This document shows positions 16,208-24,735 of a stretch of 64,000 nt of DNA, piece after piece (positions within the stretch are counted from its first letter, which is position 1; the number at the start of each line of letters is the position of its first letter). The DNA is from CADCTP01 sp963849885 (GTDB lineage: Bacteria > Actinomycetota > Actinomycetes > Mycobacteriales > CADCTP01), in assembly GCA_963849885.1 (NCBI GenBank), contig CAWKIV010000013.1:434001-498000 (forward strand). The letters are read 5' to 3'. Position numbers and translations under genes: made by a program. The notes under the pieces were generated by a model, which had not been told where the DNA came from, did no database searches, and saw only the letters and a list, made by a program, of their open reading frames with translations.

Positions 16208-17092
16208 TCAGCCGGCGCGCAGGCGGCCGAGCTCGCGGCCGGACCGGTCGAGCAGGACCAGCTGGTCACCGGCGAAGCCGGCGCGGGCGGCGCCGGACAG
16301 CCAGGAGCCGACGTCCACGCCGGCGCAGCCGATCAGCGTCTGGGCGCCGGCGACGGCGAGGAACGAGCCGGCGGCGCCGGCCACCCACCGGCCGCCCTGC
16401 CCGTTGCAGCCGTCCGACCCGGACCACGTCCCGTCCGCCCGCAGCTGCGCGAACGGCCGCACCCGGCCGTCCGGGCTGCTGACCGGCACCCACCGGTGGG
16501 CCAGCTCGGTCGCGGCCGGCGACCGCAGCCCGGCCGGCAGCGGCGCGGCCGGGGCCAGCAGCCGGCGCAGCTCGGGTGTCACCTCCGGCGGCTCGGCCAG
16601 GGTCGGGGAGGTGTCGGGGCGGACCGTCGGCCGGCCACCGGGCACCAGCCGGGCCAGCGTCCGGCCGGCCCGGTCGACGAGCAGCCGGTCCCGGCCCGCG
16701 GCCCGGTGGCCGACGGCCTGCCGCAGCCAGCCCGGGACGTCCTGCGGGCCGTCGTAGCAGGCGCCCGACCCGCCGTGGGAGCCGGCCACGAACAGGCCGT
16801 CCGCGCCGGCGTTCCACGCCCCGAAGATGGCGCCGCACCGACGCCACAGCGAGGCCTCGCGCTCGGCCAGCCGGAGGATCGCGCCCGGCTCCTCGCCGGC
16901 CGCCTCCCGCACCGTCCACAGCCCGACCAGGCCGACCGGGTCGCCCGCCGCGGCCGGCGACGGCGCCGCCGGCGTCCCGGTGGGCTCGCGCGGCGCCCCG
17001 GCGTCGCCCGGCTCACCCGCGACGCCGGCCCCGCAGCCGGCCACCGCCAGCACCGCCACCAGTCCGGCCACCCACCGCAGCGCGCTCCGCAC
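16208..17092 (-). CDS. Lipoprotein with C-terminal META/HslJ-like domain
   Basis: A 294-residue predicted lipoprotein, GTG at 17092 with GGGGAGG five bases upstream. The signal is VRSALRWVAGLVAVLAVAGC with the lipobox Cys at about residue 20. A low-complexity Ala/Pro/Gly stretch follows, then two similar halves; the second contains SGSDGCNGQGGRW and LIGCAGVD, as in META (HslJ-like) domains. The first half has a related ASLWRRCGAIFGAWN segment. It probably sits on the outer face of the membrane. Function unknown. It is downstream of no operon and converges on the membrane-protein gene. Confidence 0.78.
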   Translation of the reverse strand: MRSALRWVAGLVAVLAVAGCGAGVAGEPGDAGAPREPTGTPAAPSPAAAGDPVGLVGLWTVREAAGEEPGAILRLAEREASLWRRCGAIFGAWNAGADGLFVAGSHGGSGACYDGPQDVPGWLRQAVGHRAAGRDRLLVDRAGRTLARLVPGGRPTVRPDTSPTLAEPPEVTPELRRLLAPAAPLPAGLRSPAATELAHRWVPVSSPDGRVRPFAQLRADGTWSGSDGCNGQGGRWVAGAAGSFLAVAGAQTLIGCAGVDVGSWLSGAARAGFAGDQLVLLDRSGRELGRLRAG

Positions 17093-17169
17093 GGCAACCT
17101 CCCCGGGCTCGACACCGTCGTCCTGCCGACGCGCCCGACCCGGCCGCGGTTCCGCGCCGGGCCACACCG

Positions 17170-17206
17170 GTGGGTCAGGCGGTGGGTCAGGCGGTGGGTC
17201 AGGCGC
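17170..17206. repeat. 12-bp tandem repeat at the end of ndh
   Basis: Three copies of TCAGGCGGTGGG, with TCA at 17175, 17187 and 17199. The copy at 17199 contains the ndh stop codon on the minus strand; the other two lie just downstream of it. Confidence 0.85.
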
Positions 17207-18491
17207 CGGGCGGGGACTCGGTGTCCAGCGGCACGTCGCCGGAGCGGACCAGGCCGAGCTGCACGGTCTGCCGGGGCAGCACCGCCTCGGTCACCCAGTC
17301 GGCGGCCGTGCGGGCCCGGTTGCCGGGCAGCGTCAGCAGGTGGTAGCCGCGGGTCACCGCCTTCGCCACCACGCCGGTGAGCGGGATCCGCAGCGGGTTC
17401 GCCGCGGCCTGGGTGCCGCCGAGGTCGACGACGAAGCCGAGGTCGTGGTGCTTGTACGGGCGCTGGCGGCCGAAGCCGAGCGCGGCCGCGATGTTGCGCG
17501 CCGCCCGGACCCCCTGCCGCTGCGCGTGCTGCGCGGTCATCGGGGTGATCTCGCCGGGCATGGTCAGGTCCGGCACCGCGGCCGCGTCCCCGCACGCCCA
17601 CAGGCCGGGCTGGCCGGGCACCGCGAGGCACTCGTCCACCACCAGCCGGCCCTGCTTCGTGGGCAGGCCGAGCCGCTCCACCACCGGCTCCGGCCGCACC
17701 CCCACGCACCAGATCAGCGATCGGGTCGGCACCGAGCTGCCGTCGCTGAGCGTCACCCCGGCCGCGGTCGCCTCCGCCACCGAGGTGCCGGTCCGCACGT
17801 CCACCCCGCGCTGGCGCAGCACCCGGTCGGCGGCCACGCCCAGCCGCGGGTCCAGCCCGGGCAGCACCCGGTCCGCGGTGTCGATCAGCAGCCAGCGCGC
17901 CGGGGTGCCGGCCAGCCGCGGGTGGCTGCGGGCCAGCGACCGGGTGAGCAGCGCGCCCTGCGCGGCCACCTCGGTGCCGGTGTAGCCGGCGCCGACCACG
18001 ACGAAGGTGGTCCGGGCGGCCCGCTCCGCCTCGTCCGTGGCGCTGTCCGCCAGCTCGTACTGCCGGACGACGTGGTCGCGCAGGTAGAGCGCCTCGGCGA
18101 TGTCCCGGAAGCCGTGCGCGTGCTCGGCCACCCCGGGCACCGGCAGCAGCTTGTTCACGCTGCCGGTGGTGAGCAGCAGCTGGTCGTACGGCAGCTCGCC
18201 GGTGTCGCGCTCGGGCCCGAGGTAGCGCACCGTGCGGGCGGCCAGGTCGACCGTCTGGACCGAGCCGAGCACCAGCCGTACGTCGGGCAGGGTGGCCGGG
18301 ATCGACACCGTGATCCGCCGCGGGTCGAGCACGCCCGCGGCCACCTCGGGCAGCAGCGGCAGGTAGAGGAAGTAGTCGGTCGGGTTGACCAGGGTGACCT
18401 CGGCGGCTCCCCGCAGCCGCCGGACCAGCGTCTTGGCGGCGTGGTAGCCGGCGAAGCCGGCGCCGACGACGAGGATCCTGCTCCGGGTCAT
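17199..18491 (-). CDS. ndh: Type II NADH dehydrogenase (NDH-2)
   Basis: A 430-residue single-subunit flavoprotein starting MTRSRILVVGAGFAGYHAAK after GGAAGGG. Two dinucleotide folds are visible: GAGFAGYHAAKTL at the N terminus for FAD and TFVVVGAGYTGTEVAAQGALL around residue 165 for NADH, plus LWACGDAAAVPD and TAQHAQRQGV near the quinone site. NDH-2 passes electrons from NADH to menaquinone at the inner membrane face without pumping protons. The C terminus is amphipathic, as usual for membrane attachment. The gene ends within a 12-bp tandem repeat. Confidence 0.9.
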   Translation of the reverse strand: MTRSRILVVGAGFAGYHAAKTLVRRLRGAAEVTLVNPTDYFLYLPLLPEVAAGVLDPRRITVSIPATLPDVRLVLGSVQTVDLAARTVRYLGPERDTGELPYDQLLLTTGSVNKLLPVPGVAEHAHGFRDIAEALYLRDHVVRQYELADSATDEAERAARTTFVVVGAGYTGTEVAAQGALLTRSLARSHPRLAGTPARWLLIDTADRVLPGLDPRLGVAADRVLRQRGVDVRTGTSVAEATAAGVTLSDGSSVPTRSLIWCVGVRPEPVVERLGLPTKQGRLVVDECLAVPGQPGLWACGDAAAVPDLTMPGEITPMTAQHAQRQGVRAARNIAAALGFGRQRPYKHHDLGFVVDLGGTQAAANPLRIPLTGVVAKAVTRGYHLLTLPGNRARTAADWVTEAVLPRQTVQLGLVRSGDVPLDTESPPGA

Positions 18492-18542
18492 GGCATCCCT
18501 TCCGCGGGCACTGCACGGCACGAGCCCCCATCCTCCCCCGGC

Positions 18543-18554
18543 TAGGGTCGGCCC
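18543..18554 (+). promoter_or_regulatory. Leaderless-type -10 before the SET gene
   Basis: TAGGGT followed by six bases (CGGCCC) and the ATG. The same CTAGGGTCG string recurs upstream of the SHMT-like gene (minus strand, about 42236-42242) and of the SnoaL-like gene (about 61299), so it looks like a local -10 consensus. Confidence 0.5.
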
Positions 18555-19067
18555 ATGGTGTCGAGTTGGATCTCGCCGAAGGCGGCGAAGGGCCGCCCCA
18601 GCGGCATCGCCGGTCGCGGGCTGGTCGCGGTGCGGCCGATCGGCCGGGACGAGGTGGTCGCGGTCAAGGGCGGGCACGTCGTGGACGGCGCCGGGCTCGC
18701 CGCGCTGCCCGAGCGGCTGCGGAACTCCGACATCCAGATCGCCGACGACCTGCACCTGGTCGCGCTCACCGAGGACGAGTACGAGCCGGTGATGCTCTTC
18801 CTCAACCACTCCTGCGAGCCCAACGTCGGCTTCGCCGGCAACGTGGTGCTGGTGGCGATGCGGGACGTCGCGGCCGGCGAGGAGCTGACCACCGACTACG
18901 CGCTCTTCGACGACTACGACGGCGAGATGCCGTGCGACTGCGGGACCGCGTCCTGCCGGCGGGTCGTGCACGGCCGGGACTGGCGCCGGCCCGAGCTGCA
19001 GGCCCGGTACGGCCCGTACTTCTCCTGGTATCTCCGGCGTCGCTTCGGATCGGGCGACGGCGCCTGA
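18555..19067 (+). CDS. SET-domain protein (putative lysine methyltransferase)
   Basis: A 170-residue compact SET protein. Visible motifs are GIAGRGLVAVRPI, the cofactor/active-site segment LFLNHSCEPNVGF (residues 81-93), GEELTTDYALFDDYD and the post-SET-like CDCGTASCRRVV with three closely spaced cysteines for zinc. SET proteins transfer methyl groups from AdoMet to lysines; bacterial targets are largely unknown. It starts at a leaderless-type -10 and is divergent from ndh. It has no eukaryote-like linker or histone-reading domain, so it is probably a long-established bacterial family rather than a recent transfer. Confidence 0.85.
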   Translation: MVSSWISPKAAKGRPSGIAGRGLVAVRPIGRDEVVAVKGGHVVDGAGLAALPERLRNSDIQIADDLHLVALTEDEYEPVMLFLNHSCEPNVGFAGNVVLVAMRDVAAGEELTTDYALFDDYDGEMPCDCGTASCRRVVHGRDWRRPELQARYGPYFSWYLRRRFGSGDGA

Positions 19068-19095
19068 CCCGTCCCGGTCCGGGAGGAGACGAGCA

Positions 19096-19109
19096 GGCCG
19101 GGCCCGGCC
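19096..19109. terminator. Candidate bidirectional terminator
   Basis: The perfect 14-base palindrome GGCCGGGCCCGGCC lies in the 45-base gap between the convergent SET and glpD genes. There is no T-tract, which is usual in such GC-rich genomes. Confidence 0.4.
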
Positions 19110-19112
19110 CGC

Positions 19113-20840
19113 TCAGCGGTCGACGGGCACGATCTCCGGGGCGCCGAGCCGGACCGCGTCCGCGGTCTCGTCGTCCGGCTCGTGCTGGGACCGGACCTCC
19201 GCGTCCACCCGGGCCAGGTAGTGCGCGACCTCCTTCTCCCGCTGCTCGTCGCTCCAGCCGAGCACGCCGGCCATCAGCTCGGCGGCCACCGGCGCGGTCC
19301 GGACGCCGCGGTCCCAGGTCTCGATGGAGATCCGGGTCCGCCGGGCCAGCACGTCGTCGATGTGCCGGGCGCCCTCGTGCGTGCAGGCGTAGACCACCTC
19401 GACCCGCAGGTAGTCCTCGGCGCCCTCCAGCGGCTCCTTCAGCGTGCGGTCCGCCGCGACCAGCTCGAGCACCTCGTCCAGCAGCGTGCCGTACCGGCCC
19501 AGCAGGTGCTCGATCCGGGCCACGTGCAGGCCGGACTCCTCGGCGATGAGCTGCCGCCGGTTCCAGGCCGCGGCGAAGCCGGCCGCCCCGACCAGCGGGG
19601 TCCGGTCGGTCACGCACTCGGGCACCTTCTCGTCCAGCGCGTGCCCGACGGCGTCGACGGCGTCCTTGGCCATCACCCGGTACGTCGTGTACTTGCCGCC
19701 GGCGACCACGACCAGCCCCGGCGCGACGTGCCCGACGACGTGCTCCCGGGACAGCTTGGAGGTCGACTCCGACTCGCCGGTCAGCAGCGGCCGGAGCCCC
19801 GCATACACCCCCTCCACGTCCTCCCGGGTGAGCGGGGTGGTGAGCACCGCGTTCACGTGCTCCAGCAGGTAGTCGATGTCCCGGGCGGACGCGGCCGGGT
19901 GGGCCTTGTCCAGGGTCCACTCGGTGTCGGTGGTGCCGATGATCCAGTGCCGGCCCCACGGGATGACGAACAGCACGCTCTTCTCGGTACGCAGGATCAG
20001 CGCGGTGTCGGACTGGATCCGGTCCTTCGGCACCACCAGGTGGATGCCCTTGGACGCCCGCACCTTGAACTGGCCGCGCTCGGCCACCATCGCCTGGGTC
20101 TCGTCGGTCCAGACCCCGGTGGCGTTGATGACCTGCCGGGCCCGGACGTCGATCGTCCGGTCGTGCTCCAGGTCCCGGACGGTGGCCCCGGTGACCCGCT
20201 CGCCCTCCCGCAGGAAGCCGGTCACCCGGGCCCGGGTGACCACCAGCGCGCCGAAGTGCGCCGCCGTGCGGGCGATGTTCATGGTGTGCCGGGCGTCGTC
20301 GACCTGGCCGTCGTAGTACCGGATCGCGCCGACCAGTGAGTCCTTGCGCAGCGACGGCGCGGACCGCAGCGCGCCCCGCCGGGTCAGGTGCCGGTGCCGC
20401 GGCAGCCGGCCCTTCGCCCCGGCCGGGGACGCGGCCGCCATCACGTCGTAGAGCAGGATCCCGGAGCCGACGTACGGGCGCTCCCAGACCCGGTGCTGCA
20501 GCGGGTAGAGGAACGGCAGCGCCCGGGCCAGGTGCGGGGCCAGCTCGCCGATGATCAGGCCGCGCTCCCGCAGCGCCTCGTGCACCAGCCCGAAGTCCAG
20601 CATCTCCAGGTAGCGCAGGCCGCCGTGCAGCAGCTTGCTGGACCGGCTGGACGTGCCGCTGGCGAGGTCCCGGCCCTCCACCAGCCCCACCCGGAGGCCG
20701 CGGGTGGCGGCGTCGAGCGCGGCTCCCGCGCCCACCACGCCACCACCCACGACCAGGACGTCGAGCTCCTCGGTGGCCATGGCCTCGAGTGCGGCCGTAC
20801 GGGCGTCCGGGGACAGTTCGACAGCCTTCATGCTCGACAT
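19113..20840 (-). CDS. glpD: Aerobic glycerol-3-phosphate dehydrogenase
   Basis: About 575 residues. Starts at 20840 (MSSMKAVEL) or 20831 (MKAVEL) both have GGAG-type sites upstream. FAD fold ELDVLVVGGGVVGAGAALDAA, then SGTSSRSSKLLHGGLRYLE, the GIHLVVPKDRI segment and VVVAGGKYTTYRVMAKDAVD are typical of GlpD/GlpA. It oxidises glycerol-3-phosphate to dihydroxyacetone phosphate at the membrane and passes electrons to quinone. It lies 44 bases downstream of glpK on the same strand, so glpF, the repeat-protein gene, glpK and glpD form one operon for glycerol use. Confidence 0.93.
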   Translation of the reverse strand: MSSMKAVELSPDARTAALEAMATEELDVLVVGGGVVGAGAALDAATRGLRVGLVEGRDLASGTSSRSSKLLHGGLRYLEMLDFGLVHEALRERGLIIGELAPHLARALPFLYPLQHRVWERPYVGSGILLYDVMAAASPAGAKGRLPRHRHLTRRGALRSAPSLRKDSLVGAIRYYDGQVDDARHTMNIARTAAHFGALVVTRARVTGFLREGERVTGATVRDLEHDRTIDVRARQVINATGVWTDETQAMVAERGQFKVRASKGIHLVVPKDRIQSDTALILRTEKSVLFVIPWGRHWIIGTTDTEWTLDKAHPAASARDIDYLLEHVNAVLTTPLTREDVEGVYAGLRPLLTGESESTSKLSREHVVGHVAPGLVVVAGGKYTTYRVMAKDAVDAVGHALDEKVPECVTDRTPLVGAAGFAAAWNRRQLIAEESGLHVARIEHLLGRYGTLLDEVLELVAADRTLKEPLEGAEDYLRVEVVYACTHEGARHIDDVLARRTRISIETWDRGVRTAPVAAELMAGVLGWSDEQREKEVAHYLARVDAEVRSQHEPDDETADAVRLGAPEIVPVDR

Positions 20841-20884
20841 CCCTCCGCTCCGGGTGGACCGGGTGATCCGGGCCGGCCGCCGGC

Positions 20885-22402
20885 TCAGTCGACGTCCACC
20901 CAGTCCAGTGTGCGCTGAACGGCCTTCTGCCACCCGGCGTACCCGCTCTGGCGCTGTTCATCGGACCACTGGGGCTGCCAGCGCTTGTCCTCGTTCCAGT
21001 TTTCCCGCAGCTCGTCGGTGTTGTTCCAGAAGCCCACCGCGAGCCCGGCCGCGTACGCGGCGCCGAGCGCCGTGGTCTCCGCGACCACCGGCTTGCTCAC
21101 CGTCACCCCGAGCACGTCGGCCTGGATCTGCATGCACAGGTCGTTGGCGGTGATGCCGCCGTCCACCTTGAGCACGTCCAGGTGGACCCCGGAGTCCTTG
21201 GCCATCGCGTCCACGACGTCCTTGCTCTGGTAGCAGATCGCTTCCAGGGTGGCGCGGGCGATGTGCGCGTTGGTGTTGAAGCGGGACAGCCCGACGATCG
21301 CTCCGCGCGCGTCCGAGCGCCAGTACGGCGCGAAGAGGCCGGAGAAGGCCGGGACGAAGTAGACCCCGCCGTTGTCCTGCACCTGCCGGGCCAGCGTCTC
21401 GCTCTCCTCCGCACCCCGGATGATGCCGAGCTGGTCGCGCAACCACTGCACGGCCGAGCCGGTCACCGCGATCGAGCCCTCCAGCGCGTACACGGCCGGC
21501 TCGTCCCCGAACTTGTAGCAGACCGTGGTCAGCAGGCCGCTCTCCGACCGGACCAGCTCGGTGCCGGTGTTGAGCAGCATGAAGTTGCCGGTGCCGTAGG
21601 TGTTCTTGGCCTCGCCGGGGGCGAAGCAGACCTGGCCCACGGTGGCCGCCTGCTGGTCGCCGAGGTCGCCGGTGAGCTTGATCTCCCCGCCGAGCGGGCC
21701 GGCGCCCGGAGTGACGCCGTAGCCGTTCGGGTCGGACGACGGGCGGATCTCGGGCAGCATCGAGCGCGGGATGTTGAAGAATCCGAGCAGCTCGTCGTCC
21801 CAGTCGAGCGTCTCGAGGTTCATCAGCATGGTCCGGCTCGCGTTGGTCACGTCGGTGATGTGCGAGCCGCCGTTGACGCCACCGGTCATGTTCCAGATGA
21901 CCCAGCTGTCGGTGTTGCCGAAGACGGCGTCGCCACGCTCGGCCGCCTCCCGGACCCCGTCGACGTTCTCCAGGATCCACTGGATCTTGCCGCCGGAGAA
22001 GTACGTCGCCGGCGGCAGGCCGGCCTTCCGGCGGATGACGTCGCCCTTGCCCTCGCGCTCCAGCGCGGAGGCGATCCGGTCGGTGCGGGTGTCCTGCCAG
22101 ACGATCGCGTTGTAGAGCGGCCGGCCGGTGGTCTTGTCCCAGACGACCGAGGTCTCCCGCTGGTTGGTGATGCCGACCGCGGCCAGGTCGGACGCGCTGA
22201 GGTTGGTCTTGTTCAGCGCGGTGCGGATGACCGTCTCGGTGCGTTCCCAGATCTCCGTCGGGTTGTGCTCCACCCAGCCGGCCTGGGGCAGGATCTGCTC
22301 GTGCTCGAGCTGGTGGATCCCCTTCACGTTGCCCGAGTGGTCGAAGATCATGAAGCGCGTGCTGGTGGTGCCCTGGTCGACAGCTCCGACGAAGTCAGGC
22401 AT
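20885..22402 (-). CDS. glpK: Glycerol kinase (copy 1)
   Basis: A 505-residue FGGY-family kinase starting MPDFVGAVDQGTTSTRFMIF at 22402, with AAAGGAG upstream. NQRETSVVWDKTTGRP, GTGNFMLLNTGTELV and DGGITANDLCMQIQADVL are kinase hallmarks. It phosphorylates glycerol to glycerol-3-phosphate, the substrate of the following glpD. A second, distinct glpK of the same length lies 2.3 kb away on the other strand beyond the regulator. The two differ across their lengths, so this is an old duplication or a separate acquisition. Confidence 0.95.
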   Translation of the reverse strand: MPDFVGAVDQGTTSTRFMIFDHSGNVKGIHQLEHEQILPQAGWVEHNPTEIWERTETVIRTALNKTNLSASDLAAVGITNQRETSVVWDKTTGRPLYNAIVWQDTRTDRIASALEREGKGDVIRRKAGLPPATYFSGGKIQWILENVDGVREAAERGDAVFGNTDSWVIWNMTGGVNGGSHITDVTNASRTMLMNLETLDWDDELLGFFNIPRSMLPEIRPSSDPNGYGVTPGAGPLGGEIKLTGDLGDQQAATVGQVCFAPGEAKNTYGTGNFMLLNTGTELVRSESGLLTTVCYKFGDEPAVYALEGSIAVTGSAVQWLRDQLGIIRGAEESETLARQVQDNGGVYFVPAFSGLFAPYWRSDARGAIVGLSRFNTNAHIARATLEAICYQSKDVVDAMAKDSGVHLDVLKVDGGITANDLCMQIQADVLGVTVSKPVVAETTALGAAYAAGLAVGFWNNTDELRENWNEDKRWQPQWSDEQRQSGYAGWQKAVQRTLDWVDVD

Positions 22403-22443
22403 CGGGGCTCCTTTCCGGTCGGCTGGAGTAACGGTCCCCTGGA

Positions 22444-23013
22444 CTAGCCCCCTGGTCGGCGCCCCCGTCGGCACCGCCGTCGGCACCGTGGTCGGCGCCC
22501 CCGTCGGCACCGCCGTCGGCACCGCGGTCGGCACCGCCGTCGGCACCGCCGTCGGCACCGCCGGTCGGCGCCCCCGTCGGCACCGTGGTCGGCGCCGCGG
22601 TCCGCGCCGTGGTCGGCGCCCCCGTCCGCGCCCGCGTCGCCGCCGGCGTCGGGGGGCACCTCCGAGTCCACGTACGAGCCCTCCTCGGGCACGTGCCGGT
22701 GCTCGTCGACGACGTCGTGGTCGGTGTACTCGCCCTCGTCCTCCGCGCGGAGCTGGTCGCCGGCCGACACGTCGGTGTCGACGTAGCTGCCCACCGGCTC
22801 CACGTCGCTGTCGGCGCCCCGATCGGCACCGCCGTCAGCACCCCCGTCGGCACCGCGATCGGCACCTCCGTCGGCGCCCCGGTCCGCCTCCCCGTACCCC
22901 GGGAGGACGTCGCGGTCCTGGTACTCCCCCTCCGGGTGGGTGTGCCCCGGCCGGTGCCGCTCGTGCTGGCCGCCGCCGGTCGTCCCGTCACCCGGGTGGT
23001 CGCTGGTGGTCAT
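22444..23013 (-). CDS. Acidic repeat protein of unknown function in the glycerol operon
   Basis: A reading frame of up to 189 residues starting MTTSDHPGDG with AGGAAGGG upstream. It is not a family I recognise. Four spaced motifs of the form G/E-x-Y-x-D-x-D/E-V occur (EYQDRDVLPG, SYVDTDVS, EYTDHDVV, SYVDSEVPP), separated by tetrapeptide runs GADG/GADR/GADH. The second run crosses a one-base shift near 22560, after which the frame reads Arg/Cys-rich nonsense, so the true C terminus is unclear. It lies between glpF and glpK on the same strand. A soluble, highly acidic cytoplasmic protein is predicted. The repeat unit is 12 bp and probably changes in number between strains. Confidence 0.6.
   Translation of the reverse strand: MTTSDHPGDGTTGGGQHERHRPGHTHPEGEYQDRDVLPGYGEADRGADGGADRGADGGADGGADRGADSDVEPVGSYVDTDVSAGDQLRAEDEGEYTDHDVVDEHRHVPEEGSYVDSEVPPDAGGDAGADGGADHGADRGADHGADGGADRRCRRRCRRRCRPRCRRRCRRGRRPRCRRRCRRGRRPGG
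22450..22580. repeat. 12-bp GAD-encoding tandem repeats
   Basis: About ten near-perfect copies of a 12-base unit (minus strand GGTGCCGACGGC and variants, Gly-Ala-Asp-Gly). A second, shorter block of the same kind lies at about 22811-22890 inside the same gene. Confidence 0.8.
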
Positions 23014-23053
23014 GGCCGTCCCTTCCTGCGCGGCGCGCGACGTGCCGGACCGG

Positions 23054-23788
23054 TCAGACGAAGGCGTTCGCGAGCAGGCCGGCGAGGACGCCGCCGATGA
23101 TCGGACCGACCACCGGGATCCACGCGTAGCCCCAGTCGCTGGAGCCCTTGCCGCGCATCGGCAGCAATGCGTGCGCGATGCGGGGGCCGAGGTCGCGGGC
23201 CGGGTTGATGGCGTAGCCGGTCGGCCCGCCGAGCGAGGCGCCGATGCCGACCACGAGCAGCGCGACCGCGAGCGGGCCGAGGCCGCTCGGCGTGCTGCTG
23301 AACATGAGGATCACGAAGACCAGCACGAAGGTGCCGATGATCTCGGTGATCGTGTTGTAGACCGGGTTGCGGATGGCCGGGCCGGTGGAGAAGACGCCGA
23401 GCTGGGCGGCCGGGTCCTCGGTGTCGTCGAAGTGCTGCCGGTACGCCAGCCAGGCGAACACCGCACCGAGGAACGCGCCGATGAGCTCGGCGGCCAGGTA
23501 GACCAGCGTGGAACCGAAGGTGACGTCCACGCCCGGGGCGTACTCCTCGGCGCCGTTCGCCAGCAGCCCGAGCGTGACCGCCGGGTTGAGGTGCGCGCCG
23601 GACCGGAAGGCGACGTACACGCCGGCGAAGACGGCGATACCCCACCCGAAGTTGACGAGCAGGAAGCCGCCGCCGGCTCCCTTGGTGCGGGCAAGGGCGA
23701 CGTTCGCGACGACGCCACAGCCGAGCAGGGTCAGCATGCCGGTGCCGACCACTTCGGACCAGAAGACGATGCCCAACGACGTATCCAT
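23054..23788 (-). CDS. glpF: Glycerol facilitator (aquaglyceroporin)
   Basis: A 244-residue MIP-family channel starting MDTSLGIVFWSEVVGTGML with AGAAGGG upstream. Both pore motifs are present: HLNPAVTLG and GYAINPARDLGPR; the Asp after the second NPA motif is the residue that separates glycerol channels from pure water channels. Six membrane segments are visible. It is the first gene of the minus-strand glycerol operon and faces the IclR regulator across 148 bases. Confidence 0.93.
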   Translation of the reverse strand: MDTSLGIVFWSEVVGTGMLTLLGCGVVANVALARTKGAGGGFLLVNFGWGIAVFAGVYVAFRSGAHLNPAVTLGLLANGAEEYAPGVDVTFGSTLVYLAAELIGAFLGAVFAWLAYRQHFDDTEDPAAQLGVFSTGPAIRNPVYNTITEIIGTFVLVFVILMFSSTPSGLGPLAVALLVVGIGASLGGPTGYAINPARDLGPRIAHALLPMRGKGSSDWGYAWIPVVGPIIGGVLAGLLANAFV

Positions 23789-23936
23789 GTGCGGCCCTTC
23801 TGCTCGAACGACGAACGGACCTGCCGTCCCGGGTGTCGCCGGGTCGGAAACCTGAACGTAGTGGCGCACGTCATACGTCAGCAACAAACTGCGGTCGGCA
23901 TTGTCGAACGCGGGTCCGCGGTCGTACGGTCCGGGC
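23789..23936. promoter_or_regulatory. Divergent glpF / IclR promoter region
   Basis: For the IclR gene: TTGTCG (23901-23906), an 18-base spacer and TACGGT (23925-23930), 6 bases before the GTG. For glpF on the minus strand: TTGCTG, an 18-base spacer and TACGTT. The direct repeat ACGTCATACGTCA and two copies of TCGAACG are possible regulator sites, but no strong palindrome stands out. Confidence 0.5.
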
Positions 23937-24701
23937 GTGCCCAAGGCGATCCAGTCGATCGAGCGGGCCGCGGCCGTGCTCCGGCTGCTCGCCCGGGGCC
24001 CGGGCCGGCTCGGGGTGGTCGAGCTGGCCGGCTCGCTGGGGCTGCCGAAGGGCACCGTGCACGGGATCCTGCGCACCCTGGCCGGGGTCGGCTTCGTCGA
24101 GCAGGACGGGATCACCGGGAAGTACCAGCTCGGCGCGACCCTGCTGCACCTGGGCACCAGCTACCTGGACGTCAACGAGCTGCGCTCCCGGGCCATCAAC
24201 TGGGCCGACGCGCTGGCCTCGCGCAGCGGCGAGGCGGTCCGGATCGGCACCCTGCTGGAGGGCCGGGCGCTGATCGTGCACCACGTCTTCCGGCCGGACG
24301 ACTCGCTGCAGACGGTGGAGATCGGGCTGCTGCTGCCGCCGCACGCCTGCGCGCTGGGCAAGGTGCTGCTCGCGTACGACGGCACGGCCGCGACGGCCGC
24401 CCGCCGCTCGCTGGAGTCGTACACTCGGCGGACCGTCTGCACCGGTACCGAGCTGGCCCGGACGCTCGCCGTGACCCGGGAGCGGGGTTGGGCCGACGAG
24501 GTGGAGGAGCTGAGCGTCGGGGTGGCCGGGGTGGCCGCGCCGATCCGCGGGCACGGTGGGCTGGTGGTCGGCGCGATCGGGATCACCGGCGCGGTGGACC
24601 GGGTCTGCGACCGGGGCGCCGTCCCGCGGGCCGAGCTGGTGAGCCAGGTCCAGGACGCCGCCCGGGCCGTGTCCCGTGAGCTGGGTGCACAACGATGGTG
24701 A
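23937..24701 (+). CDS. IclR-family regulator, GylR-like
   Basis: A 254-residue regulator, GTG at 23937 chosen because it starts at the conserved N terminus (VPKAIQSIERAAAVLRLLA) and 6 bases after a -10. Residues 10-70 are the winged helix (LGVVELAGSLGLPKGTVHGILRTL); the C-terminal effector domain has HHVFRPDDSLQTVEIG and ACALGKVLLAY. In Streptomyces the homologous GylR represses the glycerol operon until glycerol-3-phosphate binds. Its position between the glpF operon and a second glpK fits control of both arms, and probably of itself. Confidence 0.9.
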   Translation: MPKAIQSIERAAAVLRLLARGPGRLGVVELAGSLGLPKGTVHGILRTLAGVGFVEQDGITGKYQLGATLLHLGTSYLDVNELRSRAINWADALASRSGEAVRIGTLLEGRALIVHHVFRPDDSLQTVEIGLLLPPHACALGKVLLAYDGTAATAARRSLESYTRRTVCTGTELARTLAVTRERGWADEVEELSVGVAGVAAPIRGHGGLVVGAIGITGAVDRVCDRGAVPRAELVSQVQDAARAVSRELGAQRW

Positions 24702-24735
24702 CGGCGGTCCCCGACCCGGCCGCCGGGAGGGTGCG

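Noticed and set aside
22450..22890. Riboswitch or structured RNA between glpF and glpK
   Set aside because: The pattern is explained by 12-bp coding repeats in a gene with a ribosome-binding site and conserved-looking segments.
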